Notes: generated by a model not told the origin, from the sequence alone. DNA of 64,000 nt from Jatrophihabitans sp. (GCA_036389035.1 DASVQQ010000007.1:372001-436000), one strand, 5' to 3'; counted from the first letter of the stretch, positions 40,283 through 48,978 are shown. Program-made: numbers and translations.

Positions 40283-41572
40283 GTGATCCTTCTCGCTACT
40301 TGGACCAGTGGCGCACGTGGCCGCACGATGGCGGCGATGTTCTGCGTCCTGGTTCTGGCGAGCCCACTGCTGGTAGGCGTCCCCGCTCAGGCGGCCGCGA
40401 TGCGCCAGCCCGCCTCGCCGGCGAGCAACTCGGCCACCCACTCCGCCGGAGCGGGCGGCTCCCAGGCCCGAGTGGTGGCACAGGAACGGGCCGCCAAGGC
40501 CATGGAACGGGCATCACAGAACCGAGCCAAGCAGGCGGCGGCCCGCAAGGCCGCCGCGGCCAAGGCGGCGAAGGCTAAGGCAGTCAAGGCCAAGGCGGCG
40601 AAGGCCAAGGCGGCGAAGGCTAAGGCAGTCAAGGCCAAGGCGGCGAAGGCCAAGGCGGCGAAGGCCAAGGCGGCAGCCAAGGCCAAGGCAGCGAAGGCCA
40701 AGGCCAACGCGGCGGCTAAGGCAGCGAAGGCCAAGGCGGCGAAGGCCAAGGCGGCAGCCAAGGCCAACGCTGCGGCCAAGGCCAAGGCCAACGCTGCGGC
40801 CAAGGCCAAGGCCAAGGCCAAGGCAGCGGCCAAGGCCAAGGCCAGGGCAGCGAGCAGGCTCCAGCCCGGTCAGGCTGCTGGGCGGCTCCCGGCAAGCCAG
40901 CGCGACCGTGAGAAGCAGCTCGAAAGTGACCGGCAAGCCCTCGAGCGAAAGCATGCCGGTGCGGCTCGCTTCGTAGAGCGGCCCGGGGACGACCGATCCA
41001 CTACCCCCGCCGGAAACAGGCTGGCGGAGCGGTTGGCGGCCGCCCAGGCCGCGGCCAAGCTTCGCGCGGAGGCCGAGCGTGCCGCGCAGGCCCAGCGTGC
41101 CGCGCAGGCACGGGCGCAGGCGCGGGCCGAAAGGGCCAGGCGGGCAGCCCAGGCCTTGTTACCGACCCGTCCGGCGGCGCCGAGCACCGCCGTGCCGGCA
41201 CCGACCCCTGCCCTGCCGGCGCGGGTCGTTCCCGCCCAGCCGGCGGGCAACGTCCAGAACCCCATTCAGGCCGGCAGCGGCCAGGGCAGCGGCGCCAGCC
41301 AGGGGTCCGGGACCACCGCGCCCTCAGCCAGGCCCAGCGCGCCGAGCGCCCGCCCGGCAGCGCCGGTCCAGCAGAACAACCCTCCGGCCAGCAAGCCCTC
41401 GGTCAGCAAGCCGAGCGAGGTGGTGTTGGCGATTCCCAAGCGGATCGCCCAGGCCGGCCTCTCGGTCGGACTGGTCCCGCTGGTGCTGCTGATCGTGGTG
41501 TGCCTCATCGCGCTCTGCCTGGTCATCCTTGGCACCCGGCGGCGCAGCTTCGACGAGAGCGGGATCGGCTAG
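40283..41572 (+). CDS. Secreted/membrane-anchored Lys-Ala repeat protein
   Basis: About 429 residues, unknown function. It has an N-terminal hydrophobic segment (MAAMFCVLVLASPLLVGVPAQA, probable signal peptide cut after AQA) preceded by arginines if GTG 40283 is the start. A stretch of roughly 100 residues of near-repeating AKAKA/AKAKAV follows (about 90-190), then Arg/Ala-rich helices, a Pro/Ser/Ala-rich spacer, and one transmembrane helix near the C-terminus (LVPLVLLIVVCLIALCLVIL) followed by RRR. It would place a highly cationic rod outside the membrane. The repeat resembles histone H1-like and HBHA-type lysine tails. Start codon uncertain (ATG 40328 or frame start 40178 are alternatives). 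Confidence 0.7.
   Translation: MILLATWTSGARGRTMAAMFCVLVLASPLLVGVPAQAAAMRQPASPASNSATHSAGAGGSQARVVAQERAAKAMERASQNRAKQAAARKAAAAKAAKAKAVKAKAAKAKAAKAKAVKAKAAKAKAAKAKAAAKAKAAKAKANAAAKAAKAKAAKAKAAAKANAAAKAKANAAAKAKAKAKAAAKAKARAASRLQPGQAAGRLPASQRDREKQLESDRQALERKHAGAARFVERPGDDRSTTPAGNRLAERLAAAQAAAKLRAEAERAAQAQRAAQARAQARAERARRAAQALLPTRPAAPSTAVPAPTPALPARVVPAQPAGNVQNPIQAGSGQGSGASQGSGTTAPSARPSAPSARPAAPVQQNNPPASKPSVSKPSEVVLAIPKRIAQAGLSVGLVPLVLLIVVCLIALCLVILGTRRRSFDESGIG
40553..40850 (+). repeat. AAGGCC/AAGGCG low-complexity tandem repeat
   Basis: About 300 bases of imperfect AAGGCSAAGGCRGC-type units encoding Lys-Ala repeats. Longer blocks containing GCAGTCAAGGCC recur about 60 bases apart, showing internal duplication. 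Prone to length variation. Confidence 0.9.
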
Positions 41573-41582
41573 AACCGGTCGA

Positions 41583-42500
41583 TCAGGCTGCGATGGCGTG
41601 AGCCGACCGAACCAGTCTGGCTTCGCGCTGCCGCCTCTTCAGGGCGTCGACGGTCAGCACCACGAGGGCGACCCAGACCAGGGCGAAGCCCACCAGCCGG
41701 GCCGGTGGCATCGGCTCGTGCCGAATGCCCACCCCGACCCCGAACTGCAGCACCGGCGCCAGGTACTGCAGCAAGCCGATCGAGGTCAACGGCAACCGCC
41801 GGGCGGCGGCCCCGAACAGCAGCAGCGGAATCGCTGTGACCACTCCGGTGCCGATCAGCAGCAACGCGTGGGGCAGGCCATGGTGCCCGAAGGCCAGTTC
41901 GGACTGCTCAGCCAGCACGATCAGGGTCAGCAGCGCGGGACCGGCCATCACCGCGGTCTCGACGGCCAGGGTCTCCACGGCGCCGGCGCTGACCTGCTTC
42001 TTGAGGAAGCCGTAGCAACCGAATGAGATGGCCAGCGTGAGAGCGATCCACGGCAACCGGCCGTAGTCCACGGTGAGCACCACGATGGCCACCGTGGCGA
42101 TCCCGACAGCGATCCACTGCGCGCGGCTCAGGCGCTCCTTGAGCACCAGCACGCCGAGCATGATGGTGAACAGCGGGTTGATGAAGTACCCGAGGCTGGT
42201 CTCGATCACGTGGCCGCTGTTGACGGCCCAGATGTAGACGCCCCAGTTGACCGATACCAGGACGGCCGCCAGCGCCAACCGCGCCAGCTTCCTCCGATCG
42301 GCCACCAGCAGGCGCACTGCAGGGAGGTTGCGCATCAGGACCAGCACCACGACGATCAGCAGCAGCGACCAGACCATCCGCTGGGCCAGGATCTCTACGG
42401 CGCCGGCCGGCTTCAGCAGCGGCCAGTAGAGCGGAAAGAGTCCCCAGAGCAGGTACGCGCTGAATCCGTACGCCAGGCCCTTGCGGTTCTCGGTGCGCAA
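41583..42500 (-). CDS. rarD: RarD-like EamA-family transporter
   Basis: A 305-residue membrane protein with ten helices and RarD features: GLAYGFSAYLLWGLFPLYWPLL, AQRMVWSLLL, NWGVYIWAVNSGHVIETSLGYFINPLF and LLFGAAARRLPLTSIGLLQYLAP. RarD proteins are assigned as drug/metabolite exporters; the cargo is unknown. The start is TTG at 42500, only three bases after the korB stop, so it belongs to the korA-korB transcript. No function joining it to 2-oxoglutarate oxidation is known. Confidence 0.88.
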   Translation of the reverse strand: MRTENRKGLAYGFSAYLLWGLFPLYWPLLKPAGAVEILAQRMVWSLLLIVVVLVLMRNLPAVRLLVADRRKLARLALAAVLVSVNWGVYIWAVNSGHVIETSLGYFINPLFTIMLGVLVLKERLSRAQWIAVGIATVAIVVLTVDYGRLPWIALTLAISFGCYGFLKKQVSAGAVETLAVETAVMAGPALLTLIVLAEQSELAFGHHGLPHALLLIGTGVVTAIPLLLFGAAARRLPLTSIGLLQYLAPVLQFGVGVGIRHEPMPPARLVGFALVWVALVVLTVDALKRRQREARLVRSAHAIAA

Positions 42501-42503
42501 ACG

Positions 42504-43535
42504 CTAGCCGACTGTCCAGGTGTCGCTGCCGCGCAGCAGGCTCGTCAGCGCGGCGGCATCACCGGGCGCCTTGGCCTTGGCCACCGAAAGCTGGTCATTG
42601 AGCAACTGGTCATAGCTCGGGCGGGTGACATCACGGAAGACGCCCATCGGCGAGTACCGGGAGTCGATCTGGGACAGCCGGGACAGCGCGAAGGCGTAGG
42701 ACGGGTCCTCGGCGTGGGCGTCGTGCACCACGACCCGCGGGTCGCCCGGGGCGACGTCGTCCTCGACGCGCAGGGAACCGGTGAGCGGGTCGCGTACCAC
42801 GGCCTTGGACGTCGGCGAGTCGGTCGGGCCGAACCGGATCTCCTTGCCGTGCTCCAGGCCGATGATCCACTCGCCCTTGGTGTCGGAGTCCTTGAGCAGG
42901 TCGAAGGCGCCGTCGTTGAAGATGTTGCAGTTCTGATAGATCTCGACCAGCGAGGTGCCCTGGTGCTCGGTGGCGGCCCGCAGCACCGAGGTGAGGTGCT
43001 TGCGGTCGGAGTCCAGCGTGCGGCCGACGAAGGTGGCCTCGGCGCCCAGCGCCAGTGACACCGGGTTGAACGGGTTGTCCAGCGATCCCATCGGCGTCGA
43101 CTTGGTGATCTTGCCGCGCTCGCTGGTGGGGGAGTACTGGCCCTTGGTCAAGCCGTAGATCCGGTTGTTGAACAGCAGGATGGTCAGGTTGACGTTGCGG
43201 CGCAGCGAGTGGATCAGGTGGTTGCCGCCGATGGACAGGGCATCGCCGTCACCGGTCACCACGAACACCTTGAGGTCCGGCCGGCTGGTCGACAGGCCGG
43301 TGGCGATCGCCGGCGCCCGGCCATGGATGGAGTGCATGCCGTAGGTGTTCATGTAGTACGGGAAGCGGGAGGAGCACCCGATGCCGGAGATGAAGACGAT
43401 GTTCTCGCGGGGGATGTTCAGCTCCGGCATGAATCCCTGGACGGCAGCCAGCACCGCGTAGTCACCGCAGCCGGGACACCAGCGAACCTCCTGGTCGGTC
43501 TTGAAGTCCTTGGCCTTGAGCCCGAGGTCAGTCAT
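42504..43535 (-). CDS. korB: 2-Oxoglutarate:ferredoxin oxidoreductase, beta subunit
   Basis: Thiamine-pyrophosphate-binding subunit of the CoA-dependent KGOR, which oxidises 2-oxoglutarate to succinyl-CoA and reduces ferredoxin. The 343-residue protein has WCPGCGDYAVL, ISGIGCSSRFPYY, the TPP motif VVTGDGDALSIGGNHLIH with NNRIYGLTKGQ, and EIYQNCNIFNDGAF. It begins eight bases inside the end of korA. KorAB gives actinobacteria a 2-oxoglutarate dehydrogenase alternative; ties to thiamine supply in this window are only metabolic. Confidence 0.95.
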   Translation of the reverse strand: MTDLGLKAKDFKTDQEVRWCPGCGDYAVLAAVQGFMPELNIPRENIVFISGIGCSSRFPYYMNTYGMHSIHGRAPAIATGLSTSRPDLKVFVVTGDGDALSIGGNHLIHSLRRNVNLTILLFNNRIYGLTKGQYSPTSERGKITKSTPMGSLDNPFNPVSLALGAEATFVGRTLDSDRKHLTSVLRAATEHQGTSLVEIYQNCNIFNDGAFDLLKDSDTKGEWIIGLEHGKEIRFGPTDSPTSKAVVRDPLTGSLRVEDDVAPGDPRVVVHDAHAEDPSYAFALSRLSQIDSRYSPMGVFRDVTRPSYDQLLNDQLSVAKAKAPGDAAALTSLLRGSDTWTVG

Positions 43536-45381
43536 TGCTGGTCACGACTCCCTGCAACATGTCGGCGAGTTCGGCCGCCCTGAAGGGCATGCCCCGGACC
43601 TGGGTCACCGAGATGACGTCGGTCAGATAGCGGCCCCTGACCAACAACGCGAGCTGGCCCATGTTCATTTCAGGGATGACCACCTTGTCGTAGCGGGCCA
43701 GCACCTCGCCCAGGTTGGCCGGGAACGGGTTGAGGTGGCGCAGGTGGGCCTGGGCAATCGGGTGACCGGCCCGGCGGACCCGCCGAACCGCGGCGCCGAT
43801 CGGACCGTAGGTCGAGCCCCAGCCCAGCACCAGCACCTTCGCCCCGCCGGTGGCGTCATCGACCTCGAGCGCCGGGATGGTCTTGGCGACGCCGTCGACC
43901 TTGGCCTGCCTGGTGCGCACCATGAAGTCGTGGTTGTCCGGGTCATAGGAGATGTTGCCGGTCTTGTCGGCCTTCTCGATGCCGCCGATCCGGTGTTCCA
44001 GCCCCGGGGTGCCCGGAATGGCCCACGGCCGGGCAAGGGTCTCGGGGTCGCGCAGGTAGGGCAGGAACTCACCGGCCTCGCCGTTGGGCCGGTCCAGGAA
44101 GTCGACGCTGAGATCGGGCAGCTCGGCGAGCTCGGGCAACCGCCAGGGCTCCGAGCCGTTGGCGATGTAGCCGTCGGAGAGCAGGAACACCGGGGTGCGG
44201 TAGGTGGTGGCGATCCGAATCGCCTCGATGGCGGCGTCGAAGCAGTCCGCCGGTGATCGGGGCGCCACGATCGGGACCGGGGCCTCGCCGTTACGGCCGT
44301 ACATCGCCTGCAGCAGGTCGCTCTGCTCGGTCTTGGTCGGCAGGCCGGTGGACGGCCCGCCGCGCTGGACGTCGACGATCACCAGTGGCAGCTCGAGGCT
44401 GACCGCCAGGCCGATCGTCTCGGCCTTGAGCGCCACACCAGGCCCGGAGGAGGTGGTGACGCCCAGCGCCCCGCCGAACGAGGCGCCCAGGGCCGCGCCG
44501 ATGCCGGCGATCTCGTCCTCGGCCTGGAAGGTGGTCACGCCGAAGCGCTTGTGCTTGGACAGCTCGTGCAGGATGTCGGAGGCCGGCGTGATCGGGTAGG
44601 CGCCGAGGAACAGCGGCAGCTTGCTCAGCTGGGCTCCCGCGATCAGCCCGTAGGCCAGCGCCAGGTTGCCGGCGATGTTGCGGTAGCTGCCCGCGGCCAG
44701 CGGGGCCGGCTTGATCTCGTAGGAGACCCCGAAGGCCTCGGTGGTCTCGCCGTAGTTCCAACCGGCCTTGAACGCCGCGATGTTGGCCTCGGCGATCTCG
44801 GGCTTCTTGGCGAACTTCTCGCGCAGGAACTGCAGCGTGCCCTCGGTGGGCCGGGAGTACATCCAGGACAGCAGGCCCAGGGCGTACATGTTCTTGGAAC
44901 GGCCGGCGTCCTTGCGGGACAGGCTGGTGTGGGTCAGCGCGTCCAGGGTCAGCTGGGTGAGGTCCAGGGCGTGCACCGTGAAGGAGTCCAGGGTGCCGTC
45001 GGTGAGGGGGTTGGAGGACCAGCCGATCCGGGCCAGGGCGCGCTCGGTGAAGTCACGGGTGTCGACGATGATCGTGGCGCCCTTGAGCAGGTCGCCGAGG
45101 TTGGCCTTCAGGGCCGCCGGGTTCATCGCCACCAGCACGTCGGGGCGGTCGCCGGGGGTCAGGATGTCGTGGTCGGCGAAGTGCAGTTGGAAGGACGAGA
45201 CACCGGCCAGCGTTCCGGCAGGAGCCCGGATCTCGGCCGGGAAGTTCGGCTGGCTGGACAGGTCGTTGCCGAAGTTCGCCGTTTCCTGGGTGAAGCGGTC
45301 GCCGGTCAGCTGCATACCGTCACCCGAGTCACCCGCGATCCGGATGACTACTCGATCGAGTTGCTGGACCTTTGTGGACAT
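43528..45381 (-). CDS. korA: 2-Oxoglutarate:ferredoxin oxidoreductase, alpha/gamma fusion subunit
   Basis: About 617 residues: an N-terminal gamma domain (VVIRIAGDSGDGMQLTG, then NPAALKANL) fused to the alpha (pyrimidine-binding) domain (GNLALAYGLIAGAQLS, YPITPASDILHEL, TTSSGPGVALKAE, VDVQRGGPSTGLPTKTEQSDLLQAMYG). The length and order match actinobacterial KorA. ATG at 45381 (MSTKVQQLDR) is chosen because the gamma domain starts there; the frame stays open to 45510 without family similarity. Overlaps korB by eight bases. Confidence 0.95.
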   Translation of the reverse strand: MSTKVQQLDRVVIRIAGDSGDGMQLTGDRFTQETANFGNDLSSQPNFPAEIRAPAGTLAGVSSFQLHFADHDILTPGDRPDVLVAMNPAALKANLGDLLKGATIIVDTRDFTERALARIGWSSNPLTDGTLDSFTVHALDLTQLTLDALTHTSLSRKDAGRSKNMYALGLLSWMYSRPTEGTLQFLREKFAKKPEIAEANIAAFKAGWNYGETTEAFGVSYEIKPAPLAAGSYRNIAGNLALAYGLIAGAQLSKLPLFLGAYPITPASDILHELSKHKRFGVTTFQAEDEIAGIGAALGASFGGALGVTTSSGPGVALKAETIGLAVSLELPLVIVDVQRGGPSTGLPTKTEQSDLLQAMYGRNGEAPVPIVAPRSPADCFDAAIEAIRIATTYRTPVFLLSDGYIANGSEPWRLPELAELPDLSVDFLDRPNGEAGEFLPYLRDPETLARPWAIPGTPGLEHRIGGIEKADKTGNISYDPDNHDFMVRTRQAKVDGVAKTIPALEVDDATGGAKVLVLGWGSTYGPIGAAVRRVRRAGHPIAQAHLRHLNPFPANLGEVLARYDKVVIPEMNMGQLALLVRGRYLTDVISVTQVRGMPFRAAELADMLQGVVTSND

Positions 45382-45561
45382 GCGGCTGTCCGCCTCCAAT
45401 ACCGCTAAGAAATGAACAGTCACCGAAACCGGCACGGCGTCAGGCGCTGCCTCTCCATGGTAGAGAGGGGGCGACGTTGAGTCCGAGTGGCCTCGCTCAC
45501 GACTGGTCAAGCTGTGGAAAACTCTGCTCTCAGGTGAAACGTCTGTCTAGCCTTGCTCACT

Positions 45562-45867
45562 ATGCGAGCACGGGAAGAGGGGAGCGGCCCGGCGGCTGAC
45601 CTTGAGGTCGATTTCGAGGACCTGACGCAGCTGGTGAACACTTTGCGGGCGCTGGCCGACGGGCTTTCCCGAGATGGTGCTTTATGTGGCCATGTGAATG
45701 ATCCTGACCTAGCGGACGCAATTGGTCGAGTAGAGCAAAACTGGAACAAACATCGAGTTACATTGCAGACATTTCTATACAGCGCGGCTACCTCGGTGGC
45801 AACTAGTCTAGCGGGATATCACCAAATTGAGACCGAGATAGCGCGAGGGGCTTCCGCAAGCCGCTAA
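45562..45867 (+). CDS. Small WXG100-like helical protein
   Basis: About 101 residues, predicted all-helical: an acidic N-terminal half (VDFEDLTQLVNTLRALADGLSRDG), a central NWNKHR, and a second helix ending YHQIETEIAR. Size, helix-turn-helix layout with a central Trp and lack of signal peptide resemble WXG100/ESAT-6 proteins, but the exact WxG is absent, so this is tentative. The 3' half is visibly less GC-rich than surrounding genes. No type VII secretion machinery is in the window. A TAGCCT -10-like hexamer (45548-45553) lies eight bases before the ATG, suggesting a very short leader. Confidence 0.5.
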   Translation: MRAREEGSGPAADLEVDFEDLTQLVNTLRALADGLSRDGALCGHVNDPDLADAIGRVEQNWNKHRVTLQTFLYSAATSVATSLAGYHQIETEIARGASASR

Positions 45868-46152
45868 AGGTCGCTCCGGCTCGCGGTTGGGGTTAAAACA
45901 AGGGTGGAATCTCGGCTCGTCGCGGGCCTGCGGGACCAGCCCGGATCTCGGCCAGAAAAGCCTTCCACCAACTTCTGGTTTCAAGACCGTCCGGATGGTA
46001 TTTTCTGGCAAGGACGGTGTCCGAATTGAAGCAGATTGAGCTACGACTTTCCTAAATCATGTCTAGAAGCCGGCCGTCGCGGGTACTACCAACGCGGCAA
46101 CTAAACCCGGTGCAGGTGGTTGGCGTAATTGCACGTGAGCAAGGGGGGCGTT
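45868..46152 (+). other. AT-richer intergenic region
   Basis: About 285 bases of lower GC between two small unknown genes. No credible gene or RNA was recognised. It probably holds the promoter for the gene at 46153. Confidence 0.5.
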
Positions 46153-46581
46153 ATGGACAGCGATCTCCACGCGTTGGAGTTGCCGGCCTTCGAGCTGGAC
46201 TGCCGCGAGTGGCTGGTGGCCACGCCGGACGACGGCTCGGTGCCCGAAGAGGTGGCCGGCGCCCCCGTGGTGGCGGTGCTCAGCACCGCCGTGGTCCGCG
46301 TCAGCCGCCTGGCCCCCGCCAGCGCCGTGCTCAGCATCGGGCTGCTGGACGAACCGGCCGAAGCGAACCGGCTCGACGCCGACTGCCCGGTCGCCGAACT
46401 GATGGATGTGGCAGCCGGCTCGGCCCGATACGTGGTTCCCGCGCCCGACGGCCGGCTGGCCTTGCTGGCCGAGTTCACCGCCGGCAGCGACTGCGACGAG
46501 CTGCTGCGCAGGTTCCAGAAGCTGATGGCCTCGTTCAGGTGGGCCGACCAGCGTGGGGGACCGGCCAGCGCGGCCAGCTGA
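46153..46581 (+). CDS. Unknown protein, 142 residues
   Basis: Not recognised. An acidic soluble protein (MDSDLHALELPAFELDCREWLVATPDDG) with beta-strand-like segments (PVVAVLSTAVVRVS, RYVVPAPDGRLALLAEFTA) and a C-terminal helix (DELLRRFQKLMASFRW). No signal peptide or membrane helix. ATG at 46153 is chosen for the strong AAGGGGGG just upstream. It may go with the WXG100-like gene upstream, since both are small and orphaned between korA and rmlA, but nothing in the sequence proves that. Confidence 0.6.
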   Translation: MDSDLHALELPAFELDCREWLVATPDDGSVPEEVAGAPVVAVLSTAVVRVSRLAPASAVLSIGLLDEPAEANRLDADCPVAELMDVAAGSARYVVPAPDGRLALLAEFTAGSDCDELLRRFQKLMASFRWADQRGGPASAAS

Positions 46582-46610
46582 CCGCACGTAATCCCTGCGC
46601 CCACCGGGTC

Positions 46611-46650
46611 TGACTGCGCGCTATTCCGCCTGACTGCGCGCTCCCCCGAC
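46611..46650. repeat. 20-base tandem repeat between convergent genes
   Basis: TGACTGCGCGCT occurs at 46611-46622 and 46631-46642, giving two imperfect 20-base units in the short gap between the unknown gene and rmlA. Confidence 0.7.
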
Positions 46651-46655
46651 TGCCC

Positions 46656-47561
46656 CTACTTCGCGGCGGCAGCCCTGCTCAGACCCCGGGCCAGCTCCCG
46701 GCGTGCCACGTCGATGACGTACTGGCCGTAGCCGGACTTGGCCAGCGCCTCACCCAGAGCCAGCGCCTGGTGGGCGTCGATGTAGCCACGGTTCAGCGCG
46801 ATCTCTTCCAGGCACGCGATCCGGACGCCCTGACGATGCTCGAGAACCTGGACGAACTGGCCGGCTTCGATCAGGGAGTCGTGGGTTCCGGTGTCCAGCC
46901 AGGCGGTGCCGCGGCCCAGGTCGATGAGCTCGGCGGTGCCCTGGGCCACGTACAGGTTGTTCAGGTCGGTGATCTCCAGCTCGCCCCGGGCCGAGGGCCG
47001 CAGCTGGGCCGCGGCGTCCAGGACGTCGTTGTCGTAGAAGTACAGCCCGGTCACCGCCAGGTTCGACTTCGGCACGGCCGGCTTCTCCTCGATGGAGATC
47101 AGCCGGCCGTCGGCGTCGGCCTCGGCGACGCCGTAGCGCTGCGGGTCCGAGACCTGGTAGCCGAACAGCCGGCAGCCGACGGTGAGCTGGGCGGCCTCGA
47201 CCAGGGTGCGCCCGAGCAGGTGGCCGTAGAAGATGTTGTCCCCGAGGACCAGCGCAACGCTGTCCGAGCCGACATGCTCGCGGCCGATCAGGAACGCCTG
47301 AGCCAGGCCGGCCGGCTCGGGTTGCACCGCATAGCTCAGCTCGATGCCGAAATCCGAGCCGTCGCCGAGCAGCCGGATGAACTGATCCTGGTCGTGCGGG
47401 GTCGTGATCACGAGAATCTCGGTGATGCCGGCCAGCATCAGGACCGACAGCGGGTAGTAGATCATCGGCTTGTCATAGACCGGCAGCAGCTGCTTGCTGA
47501 CCGCACGGGTGATCGGATGCAGGCGCGAGCCCGAACCGCCGGCGAGAATGATGCCCTTCAT
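46656..47561 (-). CDS. rmlA: Glucose-1-phosphate thymidylyltransferase
   Basis: Makes dTDP-glucose from dTTP and glucose 1-phosphate, the entry to dTDP-rhamnose and other deoxysugars. The 301-residue protein begins with the nucleotidyltransferase motif [14 protein letters not shown] and has [54 protein letters not shown] and [15 protein letters not shown]. It is followed upstream (minus strand) by a YajQ gene 14 bases away, so they may share a transcript. Other rhamnose genes are not in this window. Confidence 0.96.
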   Translation of the reverse strand: MKGIILAGGSGSRLHPITRAVSKQLLPVYDKPMIYYPLSVLMLAGITEILVITTPHDQDQFIRLLGDGSDFGIELSYAVQPEPAGLAQAFLIGREHVGSDSVALVLGDNIFYGHLLGRTLVEAAQLTVGCRLFGYQVSDPQRYGVAEADADGRLISIEEKPAVPKSNLAVTGLYFYDNDVLDAAAQLRPSARGELEITDLNNLYVAQGTAELIDLGRGTAWLDTGTHDSLIEAGQFVQVLEHRQGVRIACLEEIALNRGYIDAHQALALGEALAKSGYGQYVIDVARRELARGLSRAAAAK

Positions 47562-47575
47562 CGCGGTCGGCGGGG

Positions 47576-48067
47576 TTACCGGTAGTTGTCGAACTGCAGC
47601 GCCACGCCGTAGTCGCCGGCCTTGAGCAGCGCGATGACGGCCTGCAGGTCGTCGCGTTTCTTGCCCGACACCCGCAACTGGTCCCCTTGGATCTGGGCCT
47701 GGACACCCTTGGGACCTTCGTCCCGGATGGCCTTGGCGATCTTCTTGGCCACGTCGGCCTCGATGCCCTGCTTGAGCGAGCCGGTGATCACGTACTGCTT
47801 GCCCGAGACCTTGGGCTCACCGGCGTCCAGCGCTTTGAGCGAGATCGAGCGCTTGATCAATTTCTCCTTGAAGACCTCCAGGGCGGCTACGGCGCGCTCC
47901 TCGGTGTCGGCCTTGACGATGATGCCGAGCTCGCCCGACCACCCGATGGAGGCGTTGGTGCCCCGGAAGTCGAAGCGCTGGCTGAGTTCTTTGGCGGCCT
48001 GGTTGAGGGCGTTGTCGGCTTCCTGGCGATCGATCTTGCTGACGACGTCGAAGGATGGATCGGCCAT
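47576..48067 (-). CDS. YajQ-family nucleotide-binding protein
   Basis: A 163-residue protein of the YajQ/UPF0234 family, some members of which bind cyclic di-GMP or RNA. It begins [35 protein letters not shown], the family signature, and has [23 protein letters not shown] and [24 protein letters not shown] at 48067. Function in actinobacteria is unknown; similarity does not prove cyclic di-GMP binding here. Confidence 0.92.
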   Translation of the reverse strand: MADPSFDVVSKIDRQEADNALNQAAKELSQRFDFRGTNASIGWSGELGIIVKADTEERAVAALEVFKEKLIKRSISLKALDAGEPKVSGKQYVITGSLKQGIEADVAKKIAKAIRDEGPKGVQAQIQGDQLRVSGKKRDDLQAVIALLKAGDYGVALQFDNYR

Positions 48068-48242
48068 GGCGTTCGGTGCTCCTAGCGAGATGGGCGTTTC
48101 AGTTGCGGCGGTGAAGCTGTGTCTGGCTACCGCGACGGTAGCGGAGCGCCCTGGCGGCGGGTGTGCCGGCCGTACTGAAGTCGTTCACCGCCGGGGCTGA
48201 ACCCAGGCAGATCTCGCCGGGGCGGGCCCTCGCGGGCGGGGG

Positions 48243-48271
48243 CTGAAGCGGGCGATGACCTCGTGTACGCT
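48243..48271 (+). promoter_or_regulatory. Candidate promoter for tRNA-Tyr
   Basis: CTGAAG (48243-48248), a 17-base spacer and TACGCT (48266-48271), a TANNNT -10 hexamer, lie about 60 bases before the tRNA. A TTGACA at 48308 is nearer but has no -10 partner ahead of the tRNA. Confidence 0.4.
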
Positions 48272-48328
48272 CGTTTGCGCCCACACCGATCCGGCGTGCG
48301 GTAGCAGTTGACACGGTGTCTCATTCAA

Positions 48329-48410
<82 letters not shown>

Positions 48411-48416
48411 CAGAAC

Positions 48417-48450
48417 GGACCCCTCGGCGTGATGCCGAGGGGTCCTTTCT
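48417..48450 (+). terminator. Rho-independent terminator after tRNA-Tyr
   Basis: A perfect 12-base stem GGACCCCTCGGC/GCCGAGGGGTCC with a five-base loop, followed by TTTCT. It ends the tRNA-Tyr transcript. Confidence 0.92.
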
Positions 48451-48787
48451 ATCCCTGGCTAGCGTCCCTGCCCCGATCCAGCCCCGTCCGGCGTGCACAC
48501 CGCCCGCAGGCTGGGGACCCCAGCGAGGCCATGGACGCTTCGGCTGGATCCTCCAGATCAAATTGCCTACGGATTTCGTAGCAGGGGGTTGCCAACCGAC
48601 TACTTAGGGTTCATACTTAGCATGCCCTGGTGGTCGTTCCCCCGTGCGATCACCAGGGCTTTTCCATGCCCGCAGCCGCACCGTCCGGCCAATTTAGAGA
48701 TCGGCTGCGAGGTCGGGTAGAGTTCACCCGGCGTTGGAGGCAGTCCGTTCAGCATGCGGGTCGGCCTGTTTTCGGCGCCAGTGTCTG
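48451..48787 (+). other. Intergenic region between tRNA-Tyr and tRNA-Thr
   Basis: No protein gene is supported. It holds a promoter-like pair and a second strong hairpin with T-run (48589-48663), with no recognised gene between the two terminators. A small RNA is possible. Confidence 0.5.
48589..48663 (+). promoter_or_regulatory. Promoter followed at once by terminator-like hairpin
   Basis: TTGCCA (48589-48594), 17 bases, CATACT (48612-48617) form a good promoter on the plus strand. Beginning at 48624, a 13-base stem GCCCTGGTGGTCG/CGATCACCAGGGC with a ten-base loop and TTTT follows. Either the hairpin ends an upstream small transcript or it is the 5' end of the tRNA-Thr/tRNA-Met/rpmG transcript. 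Confidence 0.55.
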
Positions 48788-48860
48788 GCCCCCTTAGCTC
48801 AGTCGGCAGAGCGTCTCCATGGTAAGGAGAAGGTCTACGGTTCGATTCCGTAAGGGGGCT
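48788..48860 (+). tRNA. tRNA-Thr (GGT)
   Basis: Cloverleaf complete: acceptor GCCCCCT/AGGGGGC, D-arm GCTC...GAGC, anticodon stem TCTCC/GGAGA with loop ATGGTAA (anticodon GGT at 48821-48823), T-loop TTCGATT. CCA not encoded. Confidence 0.97.
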
Positions 48861-48904
48861 CTGGTTCGCCGGAACACTCGCTGACGAGGCCTCTGGCAGC
48901 ACAG

Positions 48905-48978
48905 GGCGGGGTAGCTCAGCCTGGTAGAGCAAGCGGCTCATAATCGCTGTGTCGCCGGTTCAAGTCCGGCCCTCGCTA
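48905..48978 (+). tRNA. tRNA-Met (CAT), elongator type
   Basis: Acceptor GGCGGGG pairs with CCTCGCT (two G-T pairs); anticodon stem AGCGG/TCGCT holds loop CTCATAA with anticodon CAT; T-stem GCCGG/CCGGC. The three G-C pairs of initiator tRNA are absent from the anticodon stem, so it is an elongator. It lies 39 bases before rpmG. Confidence 0.95.

Noticed and set aside
40553..40850. The AAGGCC repeat block as a CRISPR array
   Set aside because: Units are contiguous with no unique spacers and encode an in-frame Lys-Ala protein repeat; no cas genes are present.
48308..48313. TTGACA just before tRNA-Tyr as its -35 element
   Set aside because: The matching -10 would lie inside the tRNA, so it cannot drive the mature tRNA.
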